From contig JAZDHG010000006.1 in assembly GCA_043806135.1 (NCBI GenBank), forward strand, positions 1 to 31,366: a DNA stretch of 31,366 nucleotides, given 5' to 3'. Position numbers and translations under genes: made by a program. The notes beneath the pieces were generated by a model. That model was not told the origin of the DNA. It did not search any database and saw only the letters and a program-made list of their open reading frames with translations. Source of the DNA: JAGLQQ01 sp043806135 (GTDB lineage Bacteria; Omnitrophota; Gorgyraeia; B26-G9). This document shows, in pieces, positions 24,040 through 31,366 of the stretch. Each line of letters begins with the position of its first letter. Position 1 is the first letter of the stretch.

Positions 24040-25534
24040 TTCTTTTTTGAGTGCAATACAGATCCTGCACCAGCCGCATTGCCTCTTTTTTATTTTTTAC
24101 AATATCCAGCGCTTGAGCTTCTTCTACTTCTTTTAACAGCATGCCTATTTCAGGCGATGGCTTTATGTTTAACAAACTTATTATCTCATTTCCATTAAGC
24201 AAGCGCAGTTTTCTCTTATCCGCATCTTTATTTTTAAATGTCTCAACAATCATATTAAATATTTCATCTTCAAAAAAAACAAAACTCTTTTTCCGGCTCA
24301 AAACTCCCTGCATTGCTTTGCGGTCAGCAATTGTCAAAAGCAGGATCAACACCGCATTTTCTCCAGCATCGCGGAAAAATCTAAATTTAGCTCTTTTGCT
24401 CGGCACGGTGTTGACGATTTGTCCTGCACGCATATGATAACGCACCAGAGATTTAAGCACGCCGATCTCCCTAACAGATAACTTCACCCTGTACCCGATA
24501 TTTTTAATAATATTCGCACCCTCTTTTTCATGCGTATAAAAATGCATTTTTCCGTCCGGCTCCTTAAACCTTGTTGCCGGTTTGCCGATATCATGAAAAA
24601 TACATGCTAATTTCAATAACCACAAACGAGATCGGGTTGCAGATATTTTTTCATTCAGGTATTTATGCACACATCGTGCATATTTTTTAAAGATCCTTTT
24701 CTCCAGTACCGCCAAAAGTTTTTCTAATTCTGCCAATGTTTGAAGCGAATGCCCCCAAGCATCTAAATGGTGAAATTCTCCCTGGTCCAGCCCCAATAAC
24801 TGCGATATTTCCGGGAAAATTACCTGCAAAATTCCCAGCTTATCCATATCAAAAACATATTTATAGGAGTTATTACAGGTAAAAATTTTTGCCAGTTCTT
24901 CACAGATCCGCTCCGGCGAGGTTTGTTTCAACCTGTAGACACTCTTTTTAGCCAGCTCTAAAGACTTATGATCAAATTTAAAACCAAGAGTAGCACAAAA
25001 AACAAACCCTCTCAATATGCGCAAAGGATCACTGATAAAGTTACGCTCATATGTTAAGCGAACACATTTATTCTTAATATCTTCCATTGCCGAAAAATGA
25101 TCAACAAAAGCCTTTTTCTTTGCATCTGTCATTAAAGCATGCAGATCAAGACAAAGCGTATTTATCGTAAAATCGCGGCTGCGAAGATCTTCTTTTATAT
25201 TTCTACCCTTAAAATCGCTGAAGTCAAGCTTACACAAAAGGCCTGTTTTATTGCAAATAATCCTTGCGGTACTGCCTGAGCGGTCAAACACAAAGAAAGA
25301 TGCTCCCAGCTTTTTTGCGACCTGTTTAGCCAGTAAAACTGCATTATGACTGACGGCAAAATCCCAGTCAATTTTCCGCTGCAGCTTTTCGCTCACAAAC
25401 AGGCTGCGCAAAGCACCTCCGACAAGGTAAACATTCTTGCCTTGTTCTTGCGCAATAGACTCAACAATCTTCAGTATCCTGTTTTTTTTGAGTGCTTTTA
25501 ATCTAAGTGCTGTGGTCCGCGTCGTATTAGCCAT
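24017..25534 (-). CDS. CCA-adding enzyme/poly(A) polymerase family protein with HD domain
   Basis: This is a class II nucleotidyltransferase of 505 residues. The head domain has YLVGGALRSLF (about residue 36) and the metal-binding pair in IDWDFAV, then TARIICNKTG and SRDFTINTLCLD. The RNA-binding middle includes DPLRILRGFVF. An HD domain follows with HHLDAWGHSLQT and IFHDIGKPATR. The final part (about 400-505) matches the C-terminal region of HD-bearing CCA enzymes. The first motif reads GGALRS where most members have GGxVRD. The product is either tRNA CCA-adding enzyme or poly(A) polymerase; eye inspection does not decide. It overlaps the nuclease gene upstream by 8 bases. Confidence 0.9.
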   Translation of the reverse strand: MANTTRTTALRLKALKKNRILKIVESIAQEQGKNVYLVGGALRSLFVSEKLQRKIDWDFAVSHNAVLLAKQVAKKLGASFFVFDRSGSTARIICNKTGLLCKLDFSDFKGRNIKEDLRSRDFTINTLCLDLHALMTDAKKKAFVDHFSAMEDIKNKCVRLTYERNFISDPLRILRGFVFCATLGFKFDHKSLELAKKSVYRLKQTSPERICEELAKIFTCNNSYKYVFDMDKLGILQVIFPEISQLLGLDQGEFHHLDAWGHSLQTLAELEKLLAVLEKRIFKKYARCVHKYLNEKISATRSRLWLLKLACIFHDIGKPATRFKEPDGKMHFYTHEKEGANIIKNIGYRVKLSVREIGVLKSLVRYHMRAGQIVNTVPSKRAKFRFFRDAGENAVLILLLTIADRKAMQGVLSRKKSFVFFEDEIFNMIVETFKNKDADKRKLRLLNGNEIISLLNIKPSPEIGMLLKEVEEAQALDIVKNKKEAMRLVQDLYCTQKRNANEHSG

Positions 25535-25931
25535 TTAAGAACTGCAGTTTTTTAAAAACCTCTTCTTCAACAAAAATCGGAGTTTCCGTGCGCAAGGCAA
25601 GCGCTATACTGTCGCTTGGACGCGCATCAATATTTATAATCTTATCTTGGGCAGTTTTTATAAGCAGCTGTGCATAAAAAGTATTGCCTTCTATTTTATT
25701 GATAATAACACTTTTAAGACTCGCTCCCAGCTGGTCAATAATATTTTTCAGCAGATCATGCGTTAAAGGACGCGGAGGCCTGATATTGCTTACTTTCATT
25801 TTTATTGCTGCAGCCTCAGCAACTCCTATAATAATCGGCATCTGTCTTTGGCCTTCTTTTTCTTTAAGGATAATTATTTGATCGTTCTTATTCTCATGCA
25901 TAATAATTTTATATAGTGTAACGCTTACCAT
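25527..25931 (-). CDS. Bifunctional nuclease family protein (BFN/DUF151)
   Basis: This 134-residue protein matches the BFN/DUF151 family. It has MPIIIGVAEAAAIKMKVSNI, RPLTHDLLKNIIDQLG, NTFYAQLLI, and the hallmark DARPSDSIALALRTETPIFV. Family members have been reported to have nuclease activity in plants and occur widely in bacteria with unclear roles. The length fits the core domain, without the UVR domain found in some. The ATG has AAGGAG with a 5-base spacer, placed inside the last codons of the Nudix gene (7-base overlap), a coupled arrangement. Confidence 0.93.
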   Translation of the reverse strand: MVSVTLYKIIMHENKNDQIIILKEKEGQRQMPIIIGVAEAAAIKMKVSNIRPPRPLTHDLLKNIIDQLGASLKSVIINKIEGNTFYAQLLIKTAQDKIINIDARPSDSIALALRTETPIFVEEEVFKKLQFLNG

Positions 25932-26341
25932 TTAGGCTCCTTCCCGTTCTTAAAACAAAAATAATCCTCAAGTATTTTTCTATGATCAAAAGCTATTGCT
26001 TCCGGCAGGTTTTCCCGAAAAAATACCGCCGCATTTTTGGCATCACTGGCAGCGGAAAGCTCGCCTCTGCCTTGCCCTGTAAAAACATTTGCTATTGTAT
26101 GTCCTCTCGGGTCACGTGCGGCATCAGAATACGCGTGAAATTGCTTGAGATTAAAAACAGTTAAATTTGTTTCTTCCTTTGCCTCACGCAAGGCTGCCGC
26201 TTCCAGGCTTTCGTTATACTCGACAAAACCCCCGGGAATCGCCCATCCATACGGATAATTCTTTCTTTCGATTAGAACAACGCCTCCATTGTATTCAATA
26301 ATAATATCTACAGTTGGCAGTGGATTTTTATTGTTCGACAT
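25925..26341 (-). CDS. Nudix hydrolase
   Basis: A small Nudix protein of 138 residues. The Nudix box is clear: GGFVEYNESLEAAALREAKEETNL at about residues 37-60, with the REAKEE core that binds magnesium. The start resembles ADP-ribose or nucleotide-sugar pyrophosphatases (VDIIIEYNGGVVLIERKNYPYGWAIPGG). Substrate cannot be fixed by eye; ADP-ribose is one option. I start at the ATG 26339-26341. A TTG at 26353 would add four residues. It lies 23 bases after the cheC-like gene and overlaps the nuclease gene. Confidence 0.92.
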   Translation of the reverse strand: MSNNKNPLPTVDIIIEYNGGVVLIERKNYPYGWAIPGGFVEYNESLEAAALREAKEETNLTVFNLKQFHAYSDAARDPRGHTIANVFTGQGRGELSAASDAKNAAVFFRENLPEAIAFDHRKILEDYFCFKNGKEPKW

Positions 26342-26364
26342 GAGATGTTTCAACCTTTAAAACG

Positions 26365-27009
26365 TCAGGCAACCAGACCAATCGCCTGAAAAAACACATC
26401 AATACTCTTCGGATCAGGCATAAGCATAAAACTTCCGCCAAGCTGTTTATTTTCGCTTAAAAAAGAAGTATTAATACTTATGCCCTCACTCAGCTTCAGC
26501 GTGTTATTAATAAAATCAGAAAACTTTTCATCGCCAAAACTTATTAGCGGAATTCCGCAGTGAGTTTTCAGATTAAACATAGAATCAACAGCGGAAAAAT
26601 AGGTAAAGGCAATAACGCTTGCGATCTCACAAAAAATACTTTTTTGATCCGCAAGTGACAGACTGCTCACTTCAGTTTTGTCTATTCCTTCACAATTAAC
26701 AAAATTATTCATGAGCTCCATAGCATCATTCTTAGTTAACATTATCAATATCTCCGTGTGATCGGAAATTCCCTCTACCGTCAGATAAGCTGCTACCAAT
26801 CCGTTAGCACTGTTTGAAACCAACTGCGCTTTATAAAAATCAATCATATCCGGCAAAGAAATATCAATTTTTTCTCCGCATATTTCTCCGATAGCTGTTG
26901 CTACATGACTAATACCGATATTAACAAGCTCTTTCAGTGCAGAGCTTTTAAGTTCATCAAACTGGCTAACCCACTCCATTTCTTCTAACCCCTTTTCTCT
27001 CTTGTCCAT
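26365..27009 (-). CDS. CheC-like CheY-phosphatase with one altered active site
   Basis: CheC/CheX/FliY proteins dephosphorylate CheY-P through paired (D/S)xxxExxN-x22-P motifs. Here the first motif is complete (Ser23, Glu27, Asn30, Pro53). The second keeps Ser124, Glu128 and Pro154, but the asparagine is Ser131 (CEIASVIAF). One active site and one weakened site are therefore predicted. Length, 214 residues, is normal for CheC. The ATG at 27009 has AAGGAG at an 11-base spacer and overlaps the TPR gene by 25 bases. An ATG at 26979 has AAGGGG at 9 bases and is also possible. No CheD or CheY is in the window. Confidence 0.85.
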   Translation of the reverse strand: MDKREKGLEEMEWVSQFDELKSSALKELVNIGISHVATAIGEICGEKIDISLPDMIDFYKAQLVSNSANGLVAAYLTVEGISDHTEILIMLTKNDAMELMNNFVNCEGIDKTEVSSLSLADQKSIFCEIASVIAFTYFSAVDSMFNLKTHCGIPLISFGDEKFSDFINNTLKLSEGISINTSFLSENKQLGGSFMLMPDPKSIDVFFQAIGLVA

Positions 27010-27374
27010 CCGTTGAATATCTCCTTATATCTATTATTATTCCTTACATTCAAAAGATCCTGATCGATATTCATATAATCGAAATCATCATACCCTAAAT
27101 TGACCGCTTTTTTCAGTGCTTCGATTGCTTCGTTTATCTTTCCCGTCAAAGAAAAACTGCACGCAAGATTATAGTGCACAATGGAATCATCCGGCCTTAG
27201 TTCACTAAGACGCTTATCAACAGCCAGGCCCTTGCCGTAATCTCCTGCTTTAGTATAAGCTTCAGCAAGAGGGATGAGCACATCTACAAAATCCGGTTTT
27301 TCTTCAATGAGCTTTTCGAAAAATTCTATTTCAAAACATATTTTACTTTTGCTGCTTTCACTGTTCTTTTTCAC
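26985..27374 (-). CDS. Small TPR-repeat protein
   Basis: A cytoplasmic 129-residue protein made of about two to three tetratricopeptide units. ADAYTKAGDY-type helices appear as PLAEAYTKAGDYGKGLAVDKRLSELRPD, then VHYNLACSFSLTGKINEAIEALKKAVNLG. A last helix pair with DQDLLNVRNNNRYKEIF resembles the common closing segment of bacterial TPR proteins. Such repeats bind proteins; no enzyme motif is present. It starts with GTG (AAAGGA, spacer 9) and heads the 22-gene string, overlapping the cheC-like gene. A scaffold role with that phosphatase is inference. Confidence 0.8.
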   Translation of the reverse strand: MKKNSESSKSKICFEIEFFEKLIEEKPDFVDVLIPLAEAYTKAGDYGKGLAVDKRLSELRPDDSIVHYNLACSFSLTGKINEAIEALKKAVNLGYDDFDYMNIDQDLLNVRNNNRYKEIFNGWTREKRG

Positions 27375-27588
27375 TATTTTTAGTCCTTTTTTAATCCTTC
27401 AGAAATCCTGTTTTGTCCTGCAACAGTTAAGATTTTTCCGGTTACCAGCGGTTACAAATAGTTACTTATTAAAAAATCAATATCACTATTTTCTCGGTTT
27501 TTCTTTTCGTTAACACGCAAACTCGTTAACGCGTAAACTCAATTCACTGTAATCAGCTACTAGTTATCGGCTGTTGGCCATAAACTTT
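27375..27588. promoter_or_regulatory. Intergenic region ahead of the 22-gene string
   Basis: This 214-base gap must hold the promoter if the string is one operon, but I find no sharp -35/-10 pair. It does hold two kinds of repeat. GTTAC occurs three times at exactly 10-base steps (27441, 27451, 27461). A 16-base unit, CGTTAACACGCAAACT, is followed directly by a copy with two changes (27508-27539). The phased GTTAC motifs could bind an activator on one face of the helix. Confidence 0.4.
27508..27539. repeat. Two tandem 16-base repeats
   Basis: The units 27508-27523 and 27524-27539 agree at 14 of 16 positions; the changes are A to G and C to T in the middle. Each contains GTTAAC. Two units are too few for a CRISPR or satellite. 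They may be paired regulator sites or a remnant of a longer tract. Confidence 0.5.
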
Positions 27589-28941
27589 TTACTTTTTTTC
27601 TTTAAGCTGTTTACTAAGTTCTATAATCAGTTTTTCCAGCTGACTGCTTATAATTACCGGGTACGATTTCTCTGTCTTTAGTTTTTTATAAGCTGACGGC
27701 AGCTCGCTGAGCTGCCTTTTTACAAAATTCCTGGTCTGTATCAGCTGCGGCTGCCTCCGCAAAATTCTTCCCTTGGACAGCATCTTCACCAACAGGGGTT
27801 CCCCTTTTTGCCGTTCATGTTCCAGGGCCAAAATATCTTTTATAAAATTACCTTTTCTGTTCTTTAAGCGATACACCTGCTTTCTTCCCGGGTAAGTGGA
27901 CTTATTCCGGCTTAATTTCATAGTCGGAGTAAAACTTATTTTTTCGTTATTAACCTCGCTTATTTTATAAACCACTTCACAATAAGGAGCATCCGCAGAA
28001 ACTCCCATATTTGTACCGACACCGAAACTGTCAATCGGCGCTTCAGCCTTTACTAATTTCTCAATTTTATATTCGTCTAAATTTCCGCTTGCCATTATCT
28101 TTACATATGAAAAACCATGCTTATCCAGCAATGCTCGGATCTTTTTGCTTTCCTTGAGCAGGTTTCCGCTGTCTAAACGCACTCCCTGCAGCCGAAATCC
28201 TTTTTCCTGAAGTTCTCCGGCAACAGTTAATGCGTTTTTTATCCCTTGGCGGTAACTGTAAGTATCCAGCAACAGCACTGTTTGGTTCGGAAAAATTTTT
28301 GCATATGCGCGAAAACTTTCCAGTTCGCTGCCAAAGGCCATTACAAAAGAATGTGCCATTGTCCCCTTAACCTTTATGCCGAGCAGTTTACCGGCCAAAA
28401 CATTTGATGTTCCGCTGCAACCGGCAATATAACTGGCCCTAGCAACCTGCAGATTTGCTTCAGCCCCCTGCGTTCTGCGCAGAGAAAAATCAAAAACTGG
28501 ACGCATTCCGGAGACAATAGCCACTCTTGCCGCCTTAGAAGCAATTGCGCTCTGAACATTAATTGTATTTAGAAGATATGCTTCCACCAGCTGCCCTTGA
28601 GCCAAAGGAGCGGTTATTCTAAGTATAGGCTCTTGGGGAAAAATTAAGGTTCCCTCACGGACTGCCCAGACATCTCCGCTGAATTTAATGCGGCTCAAAA
28701 ATATCAGGAAATCATTTTCAAAGTTAAATCGCTTTAAGTAGGCAATATCATCCCTGGTAAAAGCAAAAGTTTTCAGATATGAAAGAGCGTCGTTAATCCC
28801 GCAAGCAACTAAAAAAGACCTATTTTTCGGAAGATTACGAACAAACAAATCAAAAGTTGCCTCTGCCTGCGGTAAAAATCGCTGATACGCATTAGCCATC
28901 GTCAAGGCGTAAAAATCCAAGATTAACGCAGATTTTCTCAT
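27589..28941 (-). CDS. pncB: Nicotinate phosphoribosyltransferase
   Basis: This enzyme converts nicotinate and PRPP to nicotinate mononucleotide in NAD salvage. The 450-residue protein begins DFYALTMANAYQ, then TFDLFVRNLPKNRSFLVACG, FDFSLRRTQGAEANLQVARAS (the family-typical FxxRR), GTMAHSFVMAFGSE, LLLDTY and SGNLDEYKIEKL. It continues to the GVGTNMG phosphate site. Length is normal for the family. The ATG is 1 base after the stop of the CcdA-like gene with GAGG close upstream. No other NAD genes are adjacent. Confidence 0.96.
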   Translation of the reverse strand: MRKSALILDFYALTMANAYQRFLPQAEATFDLFVRNLPKNRSFLVACGINDALSYLKTFAFTRDDIAYLKRFNFENDFLIFLSRIKFSGDVWAVREGTLIFPQEPILRITAPLAQGQLVEAYLLNTINVQSAIASKAARVAIVSGMRPVFDFSLRRTQGAEANLQVARASYIAGCSGTSNVLAGKLLGIKVKGTMAHSFVMAFGSELESFRAYAKIFPNQTVLLLDTYSYRQGIKNALTVAGELQEKGFRLQGVRLDSGNLLKESKKIRALLDKHGFSYVKIMASGNLDEYKIEKLVKAEAPIDSFGVGTNMGVSADAPYCEVVYKISEVNNEKISFTPTMKLSRNKSTYPGRKQVYRLKNRKGNFIKDILALEHERQKGEPLLVKMLSKGRILRRQPQLIQTRNFVKRQLSELPSAYKKLKTEKSYPVIISSQLEKLIIELSKQLKEKK

Positions 28942-28942
28942 A

Positions 28943-29617
28943 TCACCTCAAGCCGAGCAGGAAATATTCTCCTGCGCCGATCAACAAAAGGCCAAATATT
29001 TTTTTTATGCGAAGCATCCATATGCCTGATTTGGGCATTTTTTTCAGCAAGCCGACAAATGCACCCAATATTAATAACGGCAGGCCCATACCCAAAGCAT
29101 ATGTGAAAAGCAGTGTTATCCCAAAAAACAAGTTCTGTTTTGCAGCAACATACGTAAGTATTACCCCTAAAACAGGCGTCGTACATGGCCCCATCACTAA
29201 ACCGGAAACAGCGCCTATAAAGAATGCATTTCCGATACCAATAGTATTTTTTATCCTGCACACCTTATGCATACTTATATTCGGGAATTGAAAGACATCA
29301 AGCATAAACAATCCCATAATAATAAACACATTCCCCACAAATATACTCAGCCAGAAACTATTCTGAAAAGTCCCGAATAAAGAACCGCTGAGCGCGGCCG
29401 CTGCTCCCAGAGCAGAGTATACAAGAGCAAGACCAAAAACATAGCTTAAAGAGCGTATGACCCCCTCTCTTTTTGTTGTTAATTCAGAGCCCCCCATATA
29501 ACCGACAATTACCGGCAGTATCGGATATATGCAGGGTGTAAAACAAATTATAAAGCCTGATGCAAACACAATAAAATATGTAAGTAACGAAATGTTCTCC
29601 AGTGCAATCTGAGTCAT
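28943..29617 (-). CDS. CcdA/DsbD-type transmembrane thiol-disulfide transporter
   Basis: This 224-residue protein has about six membrane segments and the two cysteines of the family, in CFTPCIYPILPVIVGYMGG (about residue 21) and MGPCTTPVLG (about residue 138). CcdA carries reducing power across the membrane to thioredoxin-like proteins such as ResA, which keep apocytochrome CXXCH reduced. That fits with resB and ccsA in this window, though it is about 13 kb away. I choose the ATG at 29617 because AAAGG lies 7 bases upstream. An in-frame upstream extension to 29764 would run into the rhomboid gene and has no family similarity. No thioredoxin domain is attached. Confidence 0.88.
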   Translation of the reverse strand: MTQIALENISLLTYFIVFASGFIICFTPCIYPILPVIVGYMGGSELTTKREGVIRSLSYVFGLALVYSALGAAAALSGSLFGTFQNSFWLSIFVGNVFIIMGLFMLDVFQFPNISMHKVCRIKNTIGIGNAFFIGAVSGLVMGPCTTPVLGVILTYVAAKQNLFFGITLLFTYALGMGLPLLILGAFVGLLKKMPKSGIWMLRIKKIFGLLLIGAGEYFLLGLR

Positions 29618-29642
29618 CGGCACGCCTTTCTTAAGCTTTAAA

Positions 29643-30321
29643 CTACTTCTTCCTGATGCGAAACAAAGAAGCAAATAATAATCCACCCGCAAAACCACCG
29701 ATATGCGCCCACCAGGCCATACTACCGGTGCTCTCTTTTGAACCCGGCAGGGTAAAAAATCCATTTAAAAACTGTATCAAGAACCAAATACCTAAAAAGA
29801 AAAATGCCGGTACCTCTGCCACCGTCCAAAATATAAACACCGGAAGCAAGGTTAATATTTTTGCCCCTGGAAAAAGTAAAAAATACGCTCCCAGAACTCC
29901 GGCGATACATCCGCTTGCTCCCAGCGCCGGCGCATTAGAATTAATATTGGTAACTATATGCGCCAGATTGCCGATTAACCCGCACAATATATAAAAAAAG
30001 TAAAAATCTAAAGTGGCCCAATTTATCTTCAACATTATCGCCGAAAATCCACAAGTACCACATATTGCCCAGTAAATGCAGCCATCCTGCATGCAGGAAC
30101 AGAGCACTTACAAGCGAAGTGCCATTAGCAATAGTCTGCGATACTGTCCATTCTCCCGGATGTAGATAAACCGCAGGAATTACCGCGTATTTATGAATTA
30201 GACCCTTAAGTTCAGATCCAAGAAAAATTTCTTTCAAAAATATATATATATTTGCGATTATCAGCAAAACCGTTACCAGCGGTAACCGCCTTGCCCTAGC
30301 CTTATCTCGCAGAGGTATCAA
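29643..30321 (-). pseudogene. Rhomboid-family intramembrane serine protease, frameshifted
   Basis: Two reading frames together make one rhomboid. The first (from the TTG at 30321, with AAGGAG 7 bases upstream) gives VTVLLIIANIYIFL, LFLHAGWLHLLGNMWYLW and DNVEDKLGHFRFLLF. The second gives YILCGLIGNLAHI, the catalytic serine in ALGASGCIAGVLG, and the catalytic histidine in WWAHIGGFAGG. The frames join at a run of seven T on the coding strand (29993-29999); six T would restore one protein of about 225 residues with no gap or lost residue. This may be a sequencing or assembly error, a recent mutation, or slippage at the run. All catalytic residues are otherwise intact. Confidence 0.88.
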
Positions 30322-30554
30322 TGTGAAACTCCTTACTAATATTTAGCTTAGAATAATATTCTATCAAATTGATCAGGGTTCTGCAACATAATTAACTTTT
30401 TTAAAAACCCGCCCTTTTACAAACCGGCAAGGGAAAACCCCTAGTATATAACCTCTTAAAAATAAAGGCATTTAGTTGATTGCAAAGCATTTTATTGTGA
30501 AACCGAGGTTTTGTTGATATAATAAAATCCTATTTTTAATTATAGGAGAATTTG
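30322..30554. promoter_or_regulatory. Divergent intergenic region
   Basis: This 233-base AT-rich gap separates the minus-strand genes from the plus-strand DUF89 gene. A good plus-strand promoter is at 30495-30523. On the minus side, AAGGAG upstream of the rhomboid TTG is clear, but no strong -35/-10 pair stands out. Confidence 0.5.
30495..30523 (+). promoter_or_regulatory. Sigma70-type promoter of the DUF89 gene
   Basis: TTGTGA (30495-30500) and a perfect TATAAT (30518-30523) are 17 bases apart, and TG at 30515-30516 makes an extended -10. The predicted leader is about 25 bases and ends with AGGAG (30544-30548), 6 bases before the ATG at 30555. Confidence 0.65.
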
Positions 30555-31366
30555 ATGCTTGCTCACAAAGAATGCCTGAAGTGCCTGAAAAACCTATCCA
30601 TACTGGCTCTTGAACTATCAATTTCAGAAAACCCGGGTTTAAAAACGCAAAGAAGCAGTCTGCAAAAAAGCATTATAAAGCTATTGGATCAAAAATTCAG
30701 CACAAAAAAAGTTCCGGCAGAGATCTTTTCACATATAAACCGCAGAATAAAGCTGCTCACAGGAGTCCCTGATGCATTCAGCAACCGCAAAAAAGTAGAA
30801 ATGGATATCTCACATAAAGTTGCGCTTAAAATAAGGAAAATTTACAAAAACAGTCTTACAGATCTGCTTCTTTATTCAGCAGCCGGCAATTCTCTTGATT
30901 TTTTTAAAGAAATCAACCACACTGCCCGCCAAATGCAGCAAAACATCTTTTTCAGCAAAGACAGCACTGCTCAATTTAGAAAAATGCTCCAGAGAGCCAA
31001 AACTATGCTTTTTTTTGCTGATAACGCAGGAGAGATGTATTTTGATCTGCCATTAATAAGATACCTGTCCAAAAGAGTAAAGATCTACTATGTGGTAAAA
31101 TCAATCCCCATTCAAAACGATCTGACAATTAAAGAAGTTAAAAAAAGCCTCTTGGGGGAAAAATTCCCCTGCCTGATCTCTTCCGGTAATGATGCTGTGG
31201 GGATAGAGCTAAAAAGTATTACAAAAAATTTAAAAAAGAAGCTTAGTACATGCGACCTGGTCATTGCCAAAGGAATGGGTTATTATGAAACGTTTACCGA
31301 ATTACCCCAATATAAAAACAAGGTCTTCCATCTTTTAATGGCCAAATGTATTCCTGTAGCAAAAAG
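30555..31366 (+). CDS. DUF89/ARMT1-like protein (damage-control phosphatase family), 3' partial
   Basis: The reading frame is open from the ATG to the window edge (270 codons), nearly the full length of small DUF89 proteins (about 285-300). It has an N-terminal CLKC pair (residues 7-10), the metal-site DNAGE at 156-160 with FDLPLI after it, SSGND at 209-213, KGMGYYET at 239-246, and LMAKC at 261-265. In family members these residues hold a divalent metal and remove phosphate from damaged or excess metabolites; the exact substrate here is unknown. Asp156 and Asn157 support an active enzyme. It is the only plus-strand gene and has its own promoter. GMG replaces the GQG often seen in the KGxGNxE motif, a mild divergence. 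Confidence 0.85.
   Translation, partial: MLAHKECLKCLKNLSILALELSISENPGLKTQRSSLQKSIIKLLDQKFSTKKVPAEIFSHINRRIKLLTGVPDAFSNRKKVEMDISHKVALKIRKIYKNSLTDLLLYSAAGNSLDFFKEINHTARQMQQNIFFSKDSTAQFRKMLQRAKTMLFFADNAGEMYFDLPLIRYLSKRVKIYYVVKSIPIQNDLTIKEVKKSLLGEKFPCLISSGNDAVGIELKSITKNLKKKLSTCDLVIAKGMGYYETFTELPQYKNKVFHLLMAKCIPVAK

Noticed and set aside
27508..27539. Possible CRISPR remnant
   Set aside because: Only two directly abutting 16-base units with no spacers and no cas genes nearby.
28938..29261. 107-codon minus-strand frame
   Set aside because: It is an out-of-frame shadow of the CcdA-like gene, which shows both conserved cysteine motifs in its own frame.
29618..29764. 49-residue N-terminal extension of the CcdA-like protein
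   Set aside because: The extension overlaps the rhomboid coding region in another frame and has no family similarity, while the internal ATG at 29617 has a good ribosome site.
27441..30283. Shared 12-mer GTTACCAGCGGT at 27441 and 30272
   Set aside because: A 12-base match is expected many times by chance in 31 kb, and the second copy lies in the coding part of the rhomboid gene.
1..31366. tRNA, rRNA, riboswitch and insertion sequence signals
   Set aside because: No cloverleaf with a T-arm consensus, no rRNA-like tract, no recognisable riboswitch ahead of the heme, purine or folate genes, and no transposase or flanking repeats were seen by eye.

Overview
The window is bacterial, about 40% GC by eye, and almost completely coding. 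Thirty-one genes run on the minus strand, and one gene on the plus strand runs off the right edge. Several traits together suggest a Gram-negative anaerobe or microaerobe from an uncultured lineage: System II cytochrome c maturation, a siroheme-type tetrapyrrole route with an AhbC/NirJ-like radical SAM enzyme, ferrous iron uptake, and a stand-alone CheR and CheC. My best guess is a Candidatus Omnitrophota-like genome, but that is impression only. No rRNA, tRNA, CRISPR array, insertion sequence or prophage was seen.

Layout, read right to left in the direction of minus-strand transcription. (1) 30555-31366, plus strand: a DUF89/ARMT1-like protein with a good promoter, divergent from the rest. 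(2) 27589-30321: a rhomboid protease broken by one extra base in a T7 run, a CcdA/DsbD-type membrane thiol transporter, and nicotinate phosphoribosyltransferase. (3) 6636-27374: 22 genes in one direction with no gap above 61 bases and many overlaps. The order is TPR protein, CheC, Nudix, bifunctional nuclease, CCA/poly(A) polymerase, PflX-like radical SAM, purH, folC, mnmE, aroK, dprA, comFB, cheR, resB, an RnfG-like FMN protein, the siroheme dehydrogenase, ccsA, hemA, hemC, a response regulator with HD-GYP, fused cobA-hemD, and the AhbC-like radical SAM protein. A stem-loop follows the last stop. (4) 5118-6492: an RCK potassium-channel regulator paired with a membrane HAMP-PAS protein. (5) 2972-5035: a TPR-SpoIID fusion. 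(6) 48-2605: feoA-feoB plus an unknown membrane-anchored protein, behind a promoter that overlaps an 18-base palindrome.

The core of the window joins heme supply to heme use. HemA, HemC, HemD/CobA and the SirC/Met8-type protein lead from glutamyl-tRNA toward siroheme, the AhbC-like enzyme would act on a didecarboxysiroheme intermediate, and ResB/CcsA (with CcdA further off) attach heme to cytochromes. FeoAB supplies the iron. HemB, HemL, AhbA/B and AhbD are not in the window. Signalling genes are threaded through the same string: an HD-GYP c-di-GMP phosphodiesterase inside the hem genes, a ComFB protein (family reported to bind cyclic dinucleotides) between dprA and cheR, and a CheC phosphatase at the head. 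I found no wholly new system. The strongest leads are this signalling-plus-heme string, the feo operator, the frameshifted rhomboid, and the altered active sites in CheC and the RnfG-like protein.
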